A stretch of DNA of 64,000 nt from Lamellibrachia satsuma. Its lineage: Eukaryota > Annelida > Polychaeta > Sabellida > Siboglinidae. The notes under the pieces were generated by a model. That model was not told the origin of the DNA. It saw only the letters and a program-made list of their open reading frames with translations, and made no database searches. Positions within the stretch are counted from its first letter, which is position 1. Every line of letters begins with the position of its first letter. Location of the stretch: NCBI GenBank assembly GCA_033239005.1, contig BSQZ01000030.1, forward strand, positions 4,358,001-4,422,000, given 5' to 3'. Positions 33,129-44,650 of this stretch are shown in pieces. A program made the position numbers and the translations under genes.

Positions 33129-34847
33129 CTACAAGCACACATAACAGTCTTTACATGTGTCAGCATAGCTACAAGCACACATAACAGTCTTTACATACGT
33201 GTCAGCATAGCTACAAGCACACATACCAGTCCATACATACATGTTAGCATAGCTACAAGTACACATAACAGTCTTTACATGTGTCAGCATAGCTACAAGC
33301 ACACATACCAGTCCATACATACGTGTCAGCATAGCTACAAGCACACAACAATCCTTACGTATATGTCAGCATAGCTACAAACACATGTAACAGTCCTTAC
33401 ATATGTGTCAGCATAGCTACAAGTACACATAACAGTCCTTACATACGTGCCAGCATAGCTACAAGCACACATAACAGTCCTTACATACGTGTCAGCATAG
33501 CTACAAGCACACATAACAGTCCTTACATACATGTCAGCATAGCTACAAGCACACATAACAGTCCTTACATATGTGCCAGCTTAGCTACAAGCACACATAA
33601 CAGTCCTTACATACATGTCAGCATACCTACAAGCACACATAACAGTCCTTACATATGTGTCAGCATAGCTACAAGTACACATAACAGTCCTTACATACGT
33701 GCCAGCATAGCTACAAGCACACATAACAGTCCTTACATATGTGTCAGCATAGCTACAAGCACACATAACAGTCCTTACATACGTGTCAGCATAGCTACAA
33801 ACACAAATATGTCCTTACATACATGTCAGCATAGCTACAAGCATACATGAGTCCTTACATACATGTCAGCATAGCTACAAGCACATATATGTCCTTACAT
33901 ACATGTCAGCATAGCTACAAGCACACATAACAGTCCTTACATACATGTCAGCATAGCTACAAGCACACATAACAGTCCTTACATATGTGCCAGCTTAGCT
34001 ACAAGCACACATAACAGTCCTTACATACATGTCAGCATATCTACAAGCACACATAACAGTCCTTACATATGTGTCAGCATAGCTACAAGCACACATAACA
34101 GTCCTTAGCTACAAGCACATATAACAATAATCACTGAGTGTCACCATAGCTATAAGCATGCATAACAGTCATCACTGAGTATCAGCAGAGCTACAAGCAC
34201 ACATAACAGTCATCACATGATTGTCAGCATAACTACAAGAACACATAAGTCATCACTGAGTGCCAACATAGTTACAAGCACATATAACAGTCATTACTGA
34301 TTGTCAGCATAGCTACAAGCATATATAACAGTCATTACTGAATGTCAGCATAGCTACAATCATATAAACCGGTCATCACATAAGTGTCAGGATAGCTACA
34401 AGCACACATCAGTGTCAGCATAGCTACAAGCACACATAACAATCATCACATCAGTGTCAGCATAGCTACAAGCACACATAACAGTCATCACATCAGTGTA
34501 AACATAGCTACAGGCACATATAACAGTTATTACATACATGTCAGCATAGCTACAAGCACACATAACAGTCATCACTGAGAGTCAGCATAGCTACAAGCAC
34601 ACATAACAGTTCTTACATATGTGTCAACAAAGCTACAAGCATGCATAACAGTAATAACTGAGTTTTAGCATAGCTACAAGCACACATAAGTTCTTACATA
34701 CGTGTTAACATATAAGCATGCATAACAGTCATCACTGAGTGTCAGTGTAGCTACAAGCACACATAACAGTCATCACATGAGTGTCCGCATAGCTACAGGC
34801 ACACATAACAGTCATCACGTGAGTGTCAGCATAGCTACACGCACACA
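33100..34847. repeat. 42-bp minisatellite copying a splice acceptor and exon start
   Basis: About 41 units; in gene orientation each has TGTGCTTGTAG/CTATGCTGACAC then TATGTAAGGACTGTT, i.e. the true acceptor and first 28 exon bases, followed by ATGTGTG. Most units are 42 bp (14 codons, SYADTYVRTVMCAC), leaving frames open for 60-73 codons. The unit next to the exon is 40 bp and puts TAG (33129-33131) in frame. From about 34120 units are diverged (CATCACTGAGTGTCAGC types). A CR1 insertion interrupts the array; one unit remnant remains at 36300-36318. Confidence 0.95.
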
Positions 34848-36298
34848 TTTAACAAGACTGAATAAGATTGCCATCCCAAGCAACAAGTTCCAGATGCCAA
34901 GTGGACAAGGAAGCCATTGGCTTATCGAAGAGTCCAACAATTTTCTCATCTATATGTAGCCTGCCCTTATCAGATATCTGTAAATTTTATTTTTAAACAT
35001 ATTCAAACTACTAGCATTAACACAATCATTTGGCAGTTTGTTCCATTCATTTATCACCCTCTGTGAGAAAGAGTACTTTCTCATGTCCAACCTACACTGC
35101 TCCTTAACTAATGCTGCTTTGTGTCCTCTTGTTCTACTGCCTTCTTTAAGTTTGAAGAACATGTTCCTATCAACATCCTCATAACCGTTCACTATTTTAA
35201 ACACTTCTATTTGGTCTCCTCTTAGTCTCCTGTTCTCTAGTGTTGTCAAACCACATTGTAATAAGCAACTTTCGTAACTAAGGTCTCTCAATTCTGGAAT
35301 CATTTTAGTTGCTCTTCGTTGTATTCTTTCTAGCTTGTCTATGTCCTTTTTAAGATACGGCCTCCATGCTTAAATACAATATTCCAAATGTGGTCTAACT
35401 ATTGCTTTGTACAGGGGTACAATTTGCTGTTTCTCCTTATACGTGATAGTTCTCCTAGCCCTAGAATTTGATTTCCTTTCAAAGCAGCAAACTTTCATGT
35501 CCACACTAAATGTTACTCCTAAGTCCTTTTCTTGTGTGGTTCTACCTAGTACAGCATCCCCCATTTTATATTCTTCGTCCATGTTTCCATGTCATATGTG
35601 TATGCATTTACACTTCCCAAAATTTAATAACATTTGCCATTTTTCTGACTATTTAACTAATTTATCTAGATCATCCTGTAAACTTTGTTTATCTGTAACA
35701 TTAGTAATCTTTCTGAATATTTTTTGTGTCATCTGCAAATTTCAGCACTTTGATAGATATGTCATCTTCCAAACCATTTATTTATATAATAAAAACAGTA
35801 TAGGGCCTAATAATGATCCTCAAAACCGATTTCCAGTTTGAAATCTCACCATCTACTATTACTCTCTGTCTTCTGTGTGTAAGCCACTTTTCTATCCAGA
35901 TGATTACAACATTACCTATACCATGGGCTTTTAGTTTAAGTAACAATCTTTGATGTGGCACTTTATCGAAAGCTTTCTGAAAATCTAAGTAGACAACATC
36001 CACTGGTGACCCGTCATCTAGCCACTTTGTAATTTCTTCCAAAAAACTTGAGAGATTGGTTAGACATGACCTTGCTTTTAGGAACCCATATTGAGAGGTA
36101 TTTATTAATTCATGTTTTACAAGGAATTCCACCTGTAGTCTCTAATTAATGTTTTGAGTAATTTACATACAACTGATGTTAAACTCACTGGTCTGTAATT
36201 TTCTGGCTTGTTCCTCGATCCTTTCTTAAATAGTGGTGTAATGTTTGCTTCTTTCCATTCTGAAGGAACTATTCCTTTTTCTAGTGACTTTACTGCCC
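34848..36298 (-). pseudogene. CR1-like LINE copy inserted in the 42-bp array
   Basis: The minus strand encodes the RT from the NYRPVSLTSVVCKLLKTL-like fingers near 36200, through YLDFQKAFDKVPHQRLLLKL (about 35944-36003), to MIPELRDLSYESCLLQCGLT and the C-terminus at 34950, with frameshifts near 35785, 35715, 35590 and 35370 and a deletion that removes most of motif B. The 3' UTR ends TTCCAGATGCCAAGTGGACA and a degraded tail. It belongs to the same subfamily as 31441-31690. It is 5' truncated in the linker and not functional. Confidence 0.9.
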
Positions 36299-36318
36299 TT
36301 TCACATAACAGTCATCAC

Positions 36319-36687
36319 AATAGATGAATGAAAAATGTTTTCTACTGAGTATGTCAATGCTGGCAGTGTAAATATGTTTAAAACAGGACTGACAGATATC
36401 ACACATGGGCCAAACATGGGTCAAACATGGGCCAAACATGGGCCAACAAATCAGAATAATTTTAAACAATGCAAGTGTGTTGATGCCTATGGTGCGTATT
36501 TGCATGATATGTAGATAATGTTGCATAATAAATATTGTATGACCTTTTTTCAAGTTTTATCATCTGAAAAAGGTATATAACACAGAAAAAGGTATGTAAC
36601 ATAGAGGTTATTGACATAACTGTTTTTCATCTTTGGTATTAATATACTCTTAAGTGATGACAATTTATCTGGTGTTCAATGTGTTTA
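36319..36687. other. Intron spacer
   Basis: Contains GGGCCAAACATG repeated three times near 36403-36443; otherwise nothing recognised. Confidence 0.4.
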
Positions 36688-37842
36688 ACAAGATTTAACA
36701 AGATTTGCCATCCAAGCCAAAGGCCCAGATGGCAAGTGGACAAGGAAGCCATTGGCTTATCGAGAGTCCAACAATGTTCATTTACTTATAACCCGCCCTC
36801 CTGGGATATGTGTCAACCTTGTTTTTAAACATATTCACGCTGCTAGCAGTTACACAATCTGTAGACAATTTGTTCCATTCATTTATTGTCCTCTGTGAGA
36901 ACGAATGCTTCCTGATGTCCAATCTACATTGATCCTTTACTAATTTTACCTCATGTCCTCTAGTTCTGCTATCCTTCTTGAGTAAGAAAAACATATTTCT
37001 ATCAATATTTTCATACCCATGTAATATCTTAAAAACTTCAATCTGATCTCCTCTTAACCTCCTTGTCTCTAGAGTTGTTAAACTACATTCTTTCAGGCGT
37101 TCTTCATAACTAAGGTTTCTCAGTTCTGGAATCATTTTAGTTGCTCTCCTTTGTATGCGTTCAAGCGTATCTATATCCTTCTTACGATATGGTCTCCATG
37201 CTTGTATACAGTATTCTAAATGAGGTCTAACTATTGCTTTATAAAGAGGTATAATTAACTTATTTCCCTTGTATGTTATGTTTCTTCTAATCAATCCAAG
37301 AATTTGATTACCCTTTGAAGCTGCAATACCACACTGCTCTGAAACATTCATATCAGCGCTTATTGTAACTCCTAAGTCCTTTTCTTTTACAGTAGTACCC
37401 AGAACAGTATCTCCCATTTTATAGTTTACATTCAAGTTCCCATGTCCTGTATGTAGTAGGCATTTACATTTCCCAAAATTGAACAACATCTGCCATTTCT
37501 CAGACCATTTCACTAATCTGTCTAGATTGTTTTGTAAATGTTGTTTATCACCATCAGTATTAACTTTTCTAAACAGTTTTGTGTCATCCGCAAATTTCAG
37601 TATGTTACTTGTTATACTGTCGTCCAAGTCATTGATATAAATTAAGAATAATATAGGTCCTAATACTGATCCTTGAGGTACCCCACTCAAAACTGATTTC
37701 CAATTTGAAACCTCCCCATCTACTACAACATGCTGTCTTCTGTCAGTCAGCCATTGTTCTATCCAGTCAGTTATGCTATCCCCGATACCATGGGCTTTTA
37801 ATTTAAGTAGTAATCTTTGATGTGGCACTTTGTCAAAAGCTT
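36688..37842 (-). pseudogene. 5'-truncated CR1-like LINE, RT C-terminal two-thirds intact
   Basis: A 348-codon frame (36782-37828), highly similar to the RT at 17413-19026, with SGVPQGSVLGPILFLIYIND, LKFADDTKLF and the thumb. It starts abruptly at KVPHQRL (37842), so motif A with its catalytic Asp is missing. The 3' UTR and two AATCTTGTTA tail units are complete. It looks recent: few differences from the long copy and no internal stop. A typical 5'-truncated retrotransposition product, antisense-independent of the host gene (same strand as PIK3C2). Confidence 0.93.
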
Positions 37843-37995
37843 AAATTATTGGAATAAGGCAAAAATTTACATTTTGGTATCTGATCTGTACCATGCTATT
37901 CGTGATTGCTATTGTTGTACGCCTTTTCCAAGCAAACTGTTCACCTTTCCTATCAATCTGTGCCTATGAGAATGGCTATATCTTCTGTAAACCAC

Positions 37996-38016
37996 TTCTG
38001 GGTTAGGGTTAGGGTT
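37996..38016 (+). repeat. Short telomere-like (GGGTTA)n
   Basis: Three GGGTTA units, followed by degenerate GGGTTAGCTAAGG forms to about 38060. Too short to be functional. Confidence 0.8.
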
Positions 38017-38060
38017 AGCTAAGGATGGGGTTTGCTAGGTATGGGGTTAGCTAAGGTTAG

Positions 38061-39124
38061 TATTGGATACCTTCATTTCCTTGTGCCCAAGCACTTACTA
38101 AGTATGCACACAACTTGAAATTGGAACTGATATGTGTTGATTATAAATTTGGTATAGGCAACAGTTATTGTTTATACAAAGGATTGCTTATTGTCTGCTT
38201 TTAACATACCAAAAGCTCTTTCATGGTATTTTAACATATGAATAATAAAAAGTTGTACTTTTATTTGAAATTTTTTCTATTTAGTAGATAGCTTATAGGA
38301 CGCTTACTAAACTAGACGGTTAAACAGTTTAAATAGTAGTGGCATTTAACCAATGATGATTTGTTGACTAAATGGAATGAATAAAGTATATATAATATAT
38401 ATATATATATATATTATTATCCAGCCTGACACTGACAATTTTCTAAGTCAAACACACACAACATGGGGCAGGTTAGCAACTGTTTTTATTTATTTATTTA
38501 TTTTCCAAAACATGAGCCCTCATTATATTATCGGAATTGCAAATAAAAAAATTATAAAAATTTGTTATAACAAACTAATAATTTTATCCAAATTACCTGT
38601 AATATCCACAATTAAGCTAACAACAATGACCAAAACATAAGCATATACAAATTTTATAACCATGTTTGTGACCACGACTTCCGTTTATTTGGGAACAGAC
38701 CATAATACAAAATTGCATTGGTGGCCTTGTTAATGTTTTGTCTGATTATAAGAAAACGTGACCACTAAAAATTAAGAAATTTATAACAGCAACTGCCACC
38801 ATCATCTCCTTGACATGCTGACCAAGTTTTGTCAAAATCACATACCTCCAGCTCTTTTAAAATGTCCCAACGTGCGATGCCCGTAAATTTTTACAAAAGT
38901 AGCCATGTATTCATGTGCTCACGTGGCCCATATCAGAAAAATTCTCAGAAATCTCTCTGCCTGTTAAACTCTAAAAAATGCACTATTTCACAGCCAATAT
39001 CTTCTACAAAGAAACATGTGAATATGCCTGCTCAATTGCACTTATGTCACACCATATGAATTGTTTAAATTCACATATCGCAACTTAATACGCCTACAAA
39101 TAACTTAATTAACAGCATATATTG
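38061..39124. other. Intron spacer
   Basis: AT-rich with (TA)n at 38393-38414 and a TTTA run near 38489. No exon or element recognised. Confidence 0.45.
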
Positions 39125-39390
39125 AGAAAGTACTCAGATGTACTCGTTATGTACTCATAAAATCTGAGTACATTGAAAATGAGTACGATAGAGCCAAATG
39201 TTTAATGAAAACATAAAAAAGTATTTGGGAAAGTACTTGCAGAGTCCAAGTACTTTGATGGTCAAATACAAGTCCAAGTACAAGTATTGCACTCAGCAAA
39301 ATGGCAAGAACAAGTACAAGTCCAAGTACAGTACTTGCTATAGTTAAGTACACAAATACTCAAATACTCGAGTACTTGAACCTATCCCTG
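39125..39390 (-). mobile_element. hAT-like non-autonomous element terminus
   Basis: Dense AAGTACTTG/CAAGTACAAG motifs ending at 39390 in GAACCTATCCCTG, whose reverse complement CAGGGATAGGTTC is a hAT-style terminal repeat beginning. The other terminus was not located, so size is uncertain. Confidence 0.45.
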
Positions 39391-39589
39391 GTGTTGACGT
39401 TTAGTTCAGTATATCCTAGCATGCTATGAAGAGAAAAATCAACTGACATATTCGCTGCCCCAGCTGCCCTAACTTAACCTCAGTGCTGATTGTCTTCAAT
39501 TTTGTTTTTGTAAGAATATCTTGATTTGATACAACGCATGGCCATCTAATTTGTATCTAATTTAAGCACTTGAAAAAAATGTACGTAAC

Positions 39590-40264
39590 TTTCTGTTGTC
39601 CCCTTCCTTTATTTTCCATTTTTCACTTCCATACAACAACTGGTTTAACAAGTGTGTTAAAAAGCCTCAATTTAGATCTCACTGTACATATTTGAACTCC
39701 ATATTTGATTTAGCTTCATGAAAGATACCCTAGCTTTACAAATTCTGTTAATGATGTCATCACCGCCTCCTCCTTGCTTACTGATGTTAGCACCCAGGTA
39801 GTTATACTTGTCCACTTCCTAGAGTTCTTGATCATCAATTAGTATTCTGTTTTTGCACTTGCTGTTTATCCTCAATACTTGAGTTTTCTTTTTATTTATT
39901 CTTAGTCCTGTCCTTGCTGCAAATTGATTCAGTTATCTTGTCTTTGTTTGCATGTGTGTGTAGCATGATGACATGAGTGTCGTCGTTGTCGGCAAAGTCC
40001 AGGTCCTCTAGTTTTGACGTGAAGTTCCATCTTATCCCTGTTTTGTTTCCTGTTGTTGTGTTTCTCATTATCCAGTCCACTACTATCAAGAAGATAAATC
40101 CAGACATTACATCTCCTTGTTTAACTCCAGTTTTGACCTTGAACCACTCAGATTCCTCACCTTCGTCTAACACTGCACATTCACTATCTTTGTATAACAT
40201 CTGAACCATGTGGATTATCTTGTGTGGAATTCCATAGCTCTCCATGATTTTCCATAGAGTATCT
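39590..40264 (-). pseudogene. LINE reverse transcriptase fragment (RTE/I-like)
   Basis: The minus strand reads AFDSLHGDTLWKIMESYGIP, then GVKQGDVMSGFIFLIVVDWI (motif B), GIRWNFTSKLEDLDFADNDD (the second catalytic Asp of ADD is changed to Asn) and, after a frame change, GLRINKKKTQVLRI and YNYLGANISKQGGGGDDI of the thumb, then an MEVKNGK-like end. Mutated and inactive. Its motif text differs from the CR1-like and Jockey-like copies here, so it is a separate clade. Its 5' edge is fused to another LINE at about 40264. Confidence 0.8.
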
Positions 40265-40490
40265 CCGTGCAGGGAGTCAAACGCTTAAATCCATATTGGT
40301 TATCATACAAAAGTGTTTTACAAAAGGAATCTAGATGGATGTAAATTATTTGTTCAATTACTTTTGAAATAACAGGTAAGAGAGGTATTGGTCTGTAATT
40401 GCAAAATTGTGTATTTTTACCTTTTTTATAGATTGGGACTACTTTGGCAATTTTAAGTTTGTCTGGGAAAAGAGACAAAGACAAACACTA
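40265..40490 (-). pseudogene. Jockey-type LINE RT fingers fragment, fused to the next
   Basis: Codes for FPDKLKIAKVVPIYKKG and NYRPIPLLPVISKVIEQIIY, then LLYDNQYGF, the fingers of a Jockey/CR1-superfamily RT. Directly after QYGFK the text becomes KAFDSLHGDTLW of the other clade. 40491-41027 contains short 30-bp ACACATTTGATATTGT-like repeats (40735-40840) and nothing else recognised. Confidence 0.75.
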
Positions 40491-41027
40491 GTACAGACAT
40501 GCGAAATTTGTTTGGTTGAAATCTGTATTTGTTACTTGACATTCTTTTTTATATAATATTTTTCACTGGTTAATCGACTTATAGCATTCTTATTCCAATC
40601 AAGCGTCCCCTCCCGGCCATGAAATATACCAACATCAAACAAAATCTGCAAAGTTTTGCCAGAAATCTGCCTAGCATCAAAAGTATTTTAGTTTCGACTG
40701 CTATATCTATATCTATATCATTTGATATTATGCTTGTGTGTTGAACACATCTGATACTGTACTTGTGTGTTGAACACATTTAAAATTGTTCTTGTGTGTT
40801 GAACAAATTTGATATTGTGATTGTGTGTTTAACACATTTGAAACAAATTATAATAATAATAATAACAAACTTCTGTAGTGTCCATATCCTCAGGAACCTG
40901 AGCTCAGAGGCACAACAAAACTTAATTATTAAGTATAATCGTGAACAGGGCTTGTCGTATAAAAACAGGATGTGGCCATATCCCTCCCGAAATAACAAAA
41001 TGTGCATTGCATACAGGATATCTGCAC

Positions 41028-42085
41028 GATGTGTCAGGCCCGGTACGACAAGAGAGCAGTTAACACCTCGATTGGTGTCTTGTGTAATCTGTACTATGTG
41101 TTAGACCCAGTACGACAAGAGAGAAGCTAACACCTCCATTGGTACCTTGTGTAATCTGTACGATGTGTCAGGCCCAGTACGACAAGGGAGAAGTTAACAC
41201 CTCCATTGGTGTCTTGTGTAATCTGTACGATGTGTCAGGCACAGTACGACAAGAGAGAAGTTAACACCTCCATTGGTGTCTTGTGTAATCTGTACGATGT
41301 GTCAGGCCTGGTACGACAAGAGAGAAGCTAACACCTCGATTGGTGTCTTGTGTAATCTGTACGATGTGTCAGGCCCAGTACGACAAGGGAGAAGCTAACA
41401 CCTCCATTGGTGTCTTGTGTAATCTGTACGATGTGTTAGACCCAGTACGACAAGAGAGAAGCTAACACCTCCATTGGTACCTTGTGTAATCTGTACGATG
41501 TGTCAGGCCCAGTACGACAACGGAGAAGCTAACACCTCCATTGGTGTCTTGTGTAATCTGTACGATGTGTTAGGCCCAGTACGACAAGGGAGAAGCTAAC
41601 ACCTCCATTGGTGTCTTGTGTAATCTGTACGATGTGTCAGGCCCAGTACGACAAGAGAGAAGCTAACACCTCCATTGGTGTCTTGTGTAATCTGTACGAT
41701 GTGTTAGGCCCAGTACGACAAGGGAGAAGCTAACACCTCCATTGGTGTAATCTGTACGATGTGTCAGGCCCAGTACGACAAGAGAGAAGCTAACACCTCC
41801 ATTGGTGTAATCTGTACGATGTGTCAGGCCCAGTACGACAACGGAGAAGCTAACACCTCCATTGGTGTCTTGTGTAATCTGTACGATGTGTTAGGCCCAG
41901 TACAACAAGGGAGAAGCTAGCACCTCCATTGGTGTCTTGTGTAATCTGTACGATGTGTCAGGCCTGGTACGACAAGAGAGAAGTTAACACCTCCATTGAT
42001 GTCTTGTGTAATCTGTACGATGTGTCAGGCCCAGTACGACAAGGGAGAAGCTAACATCGCCATTGGTGTAATCTGCTAAGCCCAG
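41028..42085. repeat. 67-bp minisatellite
   Basis: About 15-16 copies of a unit starting ACGATGTGTCAGGCCCAGTA; two copies lack the 10-bp TCTTGTGTAA-like segment and are shorter. It ends about 45 bases from the donor of the PIK3C2 exon at 42131. Confidence 0.96.
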
Positions 42086-42130
42086 GAAGAATTTTGCCCA
42101 GAAACAAGATCCCTGTTTGTGTGACCTCAC

Positions 42131-42319
42131 CTGGGAAGCAGGAGCTGGAGAGCTTGGAGTGGGGAGAGAGGCATCCAGTCTTTCATCATGGTGTAAAGCT
42201 CTGCGAGACTTGACCAGTCCCAGCTGTGGGCAGCCTGCAGCACTCTGGGTAGAGCCTCGGGCTTCTCATACAGGTAGTGTCGCTTCTCCCACAATAACTC
42301 GCTCTCTGAGGAACTCAGT
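42131..42319 (-). CDS. PIK3C2: PIK3C2-like exon: helical domain, first part
   Basis: A 189-bp exon: one base completing an Arg codon, then 62 codons: LSSSESELLWEKRHYLYEKP, EALPRVLQAAHSWDWSSLAE, LYTMMKDWMPLSPLQALQLL, LP. This is the start of the PIK helical domain: L-S-x-E/D-x-x-L-L-W-x-x-R-x-Y, the A-L-P-x-V-L turn, the S-W-D-W typical of class II enzymes, and W-x-P-L-x-P-x-x-A-L-x-L-L. Acceptor is TTTGTCAACAG/A, donor TTCCCAG/GTGAGG (phase 2). This exon gives the surest identification of the family. Confidence 0.95.
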
Positions 42320-42379
42320 CTGTTGACAAATGACATCCACAGAATCTTATTAAGATTAGTAATATCAATAACACAGTAA

Positions 42380-43640
42380 TACACAAGAGACTGACAGGCT
42401 AGTCACAACAGTTGTAACAATGTCCATCCTACACGAGAGACTGACAGGCTAGTCACAACAGTTGTAACAATGTCCACCCTACACGAGAGACTGACAGGCT
42501 AGTCACAACAGTTGTAACAACGTCCATCGTACACGAGAGACTGACAGGCTAGTCACAACAGTTGTAACAACGTCCATCGTACACGAGAGACTGACAGGCT
42601 AGTCACAACAGTTGTAACAACGTTCACCCTACACGAGAGACTGACAGGCTAGTCACAACAGTTGTAACAACGTCCATCGTACACGAGAGACTGACAGGCT
42701 AGTCACAACAGTTGTAACAACGTCCACCCTACACAAGAGACTGACAGGCTAGTCACAACAGTTGTAACAACGTCCATCCTACACGAGAGACTGACAGGCT
42801 AGTCACAACAGTTGTAACAACGTCCACCCTACACAAGAGACTGACAGGCTAGTCACAACAGTTGTAACAACGTCCATCGTAGACGAGAGACTGACAGGCT
42901 AGTCACAACAGTTGTAACAACGTCCATCGTACACGAGAGACTGACAGGCTAGTCACAACAGTTGTAACAACGTCCACCCTACACAAGAGACTGACAGGCT
43001 AGTCACAACAGTTGTAACAACGTCCATCGTACACGAGAGACTGACAGGCTAGTCACAACAGTTGTAACAACGTCCACCCTACACGAGAGACTCACAGACT
43101 AATCACAACAGTTGTAACAACGTCCACCCTATACGAGAGACTGACAGGCTAGTCACAACAGTTGTAACAATGTCCACCCTACATGAGAGACTGACAGGCT
43201 AGTCACAACAGTTGTAACAACGTCCGTCGTAGACAAGAGACTGGCAGGCTAGTCACAATAGTTGTAACAACGTCCACCCTACACGAGAGACTGACAGGCT
43301 AGTCACAACAGTTGTAACAATGTCCAGCCTACCGTGAGAGACTGACAGGCTAGACACAACAGTTGTAACAATGTCCGGCCTACCGTGAGAGACTGACAGG
43401 CTAGTCACAACAGTTGTAACAATGTCCGGCCTACCGTGAGAGACTGACAGGCTAGTCACAACAGTTGTAACAATGTCTGGCCTACCGTGAGAGACTGACA
43501 GGCTAGACACAACAGTTGTAACAATGTCCGGCCTACCGTGAGAGACTGACAGGCTAGACACAACAGTTGTAACAATGTCCAGCCTACCGTGAGAGACTGA
43601 CAGGCTAGACACGACAATTGTTACGTCCAGCCTACCACGA
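42380..43640. repeat. 50-bp minisatellite filling an intron
   Basis: About 25 copies of ACACGAGAGACTGACAGGCT plus 30 bases (51 bp from about 43325, where CTACCGTGAGAG replaces CTACACGAGAG). It occupies about 1260 of the 1378 bases of the intron between two PIK3C2 exons. A false minus frame (SLSVSHGRPDIVTTVVS) appears where the unit is 51 bp. Confidence 0.96.
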
Positions 43641-43697
43641 TAAACCATCTATGTATTGACATCATCGTTTCAGTATGATGACAGACTACAGCCCCAC

Positions 43698-43778
43698 CTG
43701 GTGGCAGCATCCTTCTCCAGGATACTCTGCAACTGTTCCTGGTCATCGGGATGAAGCGAGTTAAAGTCCTGTGCCATG
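43698..43778 (-). CDS. PIK3C2: PIK3C2-like exon: C2-helical linker
   Basis: An 81-bp exon: one base completing a Ser codon, then 26 codons, MAQDFNSLHPDDQEQLQSIL and EKDAAT, with AG left for the next exon. Class II PI3Ks have a comparable acidic helix with an L-x-x-I-L-x-K-D pattern just before the helical domain. Acceptor is TATGTTTCAG/C, donor GCCACCAG/GTGGGG (phase 2). The phases agree on both sides, which supports a short exon that homology alone would not secure. Confidence 0.82.
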
Positions 43779-43954
43779 CTGAAACATAATGTCACCTGGT
43801 GATCATCTGCCATACAATGCCACAGAATAAGAAAAACTTATATTGCGCCAAAATCCTTGAGAACCTGATCTTGATAGTGCACCAACACCTAAGGGAAGGC
43901 AGTGTCAAATTGGTTTACAATATGAAGTGTTCAACAGCTGAATGAGCATTATTC

Positions 43955-44650
43955 TTGTGGTACCCCACTTAAAACTGATTTCCAGTTTGAAACCTCCCCA
44001 TCTACTACAACATGCTGTCTTATGTCAGTCAGCCATTGTTCTATCCAGTCAGTTATGCTATCCCCGATACCTTGGGCTTTTAATTTAAATAGTAATCTTT
44101 GATGTGGCACTTTGTCAAAAACTTTCTGAAAATCTAAGTAGATAATATCTACTGGTGATCTCTCATCTATCCATTTAGTGATTTCTTCAAAAAAACATAA
44201 CATATTTGTTAAGCATGACTTCGCTTTTAGGAATCCATGTTGAAATGGATGTAATAATTTAAGTCTAAGGTCTTTAATTAACCTTTCTAATAATTTACAA
44301 ATCACTGACGTTAAACTCACTGGTCTGTAATTCTCTGACTTATTTCTCGAACCCTTTTTTGTTTGCTTCTTTCCATTCAAAAGGAACAACTCCATCTGTT
44401 AATAACAAGTTGAACACTCTTGCAAGTGGTATACTAACTAGTTCTGCTGTTTCCATTAGTTGTTTTGGAAGAATTCCATCCATTCCAGGTGATTTATTGT
44501 CCTTCATTGCCTTTATTTTCTTAGCTACCATTTCTGGGGTTAAAATTGACTGCCCTAAATAGTCCAATTTAGCCTCGTGAAACTGGAACTGGTAACGAAC
44601 TAATATCCTCTCTGGTAAACACTGAACTGAAGTATCCATTTAGGTCTTCC
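43955..44650 (-). pseudogene. CR1-like LINE fragment, linker to RT motif B
   Basis: The minus strand starts at MAEDLNGY (44650), runs through the DYLGQSILTPEMVAKKIKAM and SPGMDGILPKQL segments (44340-44639), then after a frameshift and deletion NYRPVSLTSVICKLLERLIK, YLDFQKVFDKVPHQRLLFKL and SGVPQ (43949-44395), where it breaks off. FADD and the 3' end are missing. Together with the flank at 44651-45075 it forms a module that is repeated in inverted orientation at 53275-55150. Confidence 0.88.

Noticed and set aside
42380..43640. Third exon-copying minisatellite
   Set aside because: Checked the 50-bp unit against the acceptor and donor of both flanking exons; no shared stretch, so it is an ordinary array.
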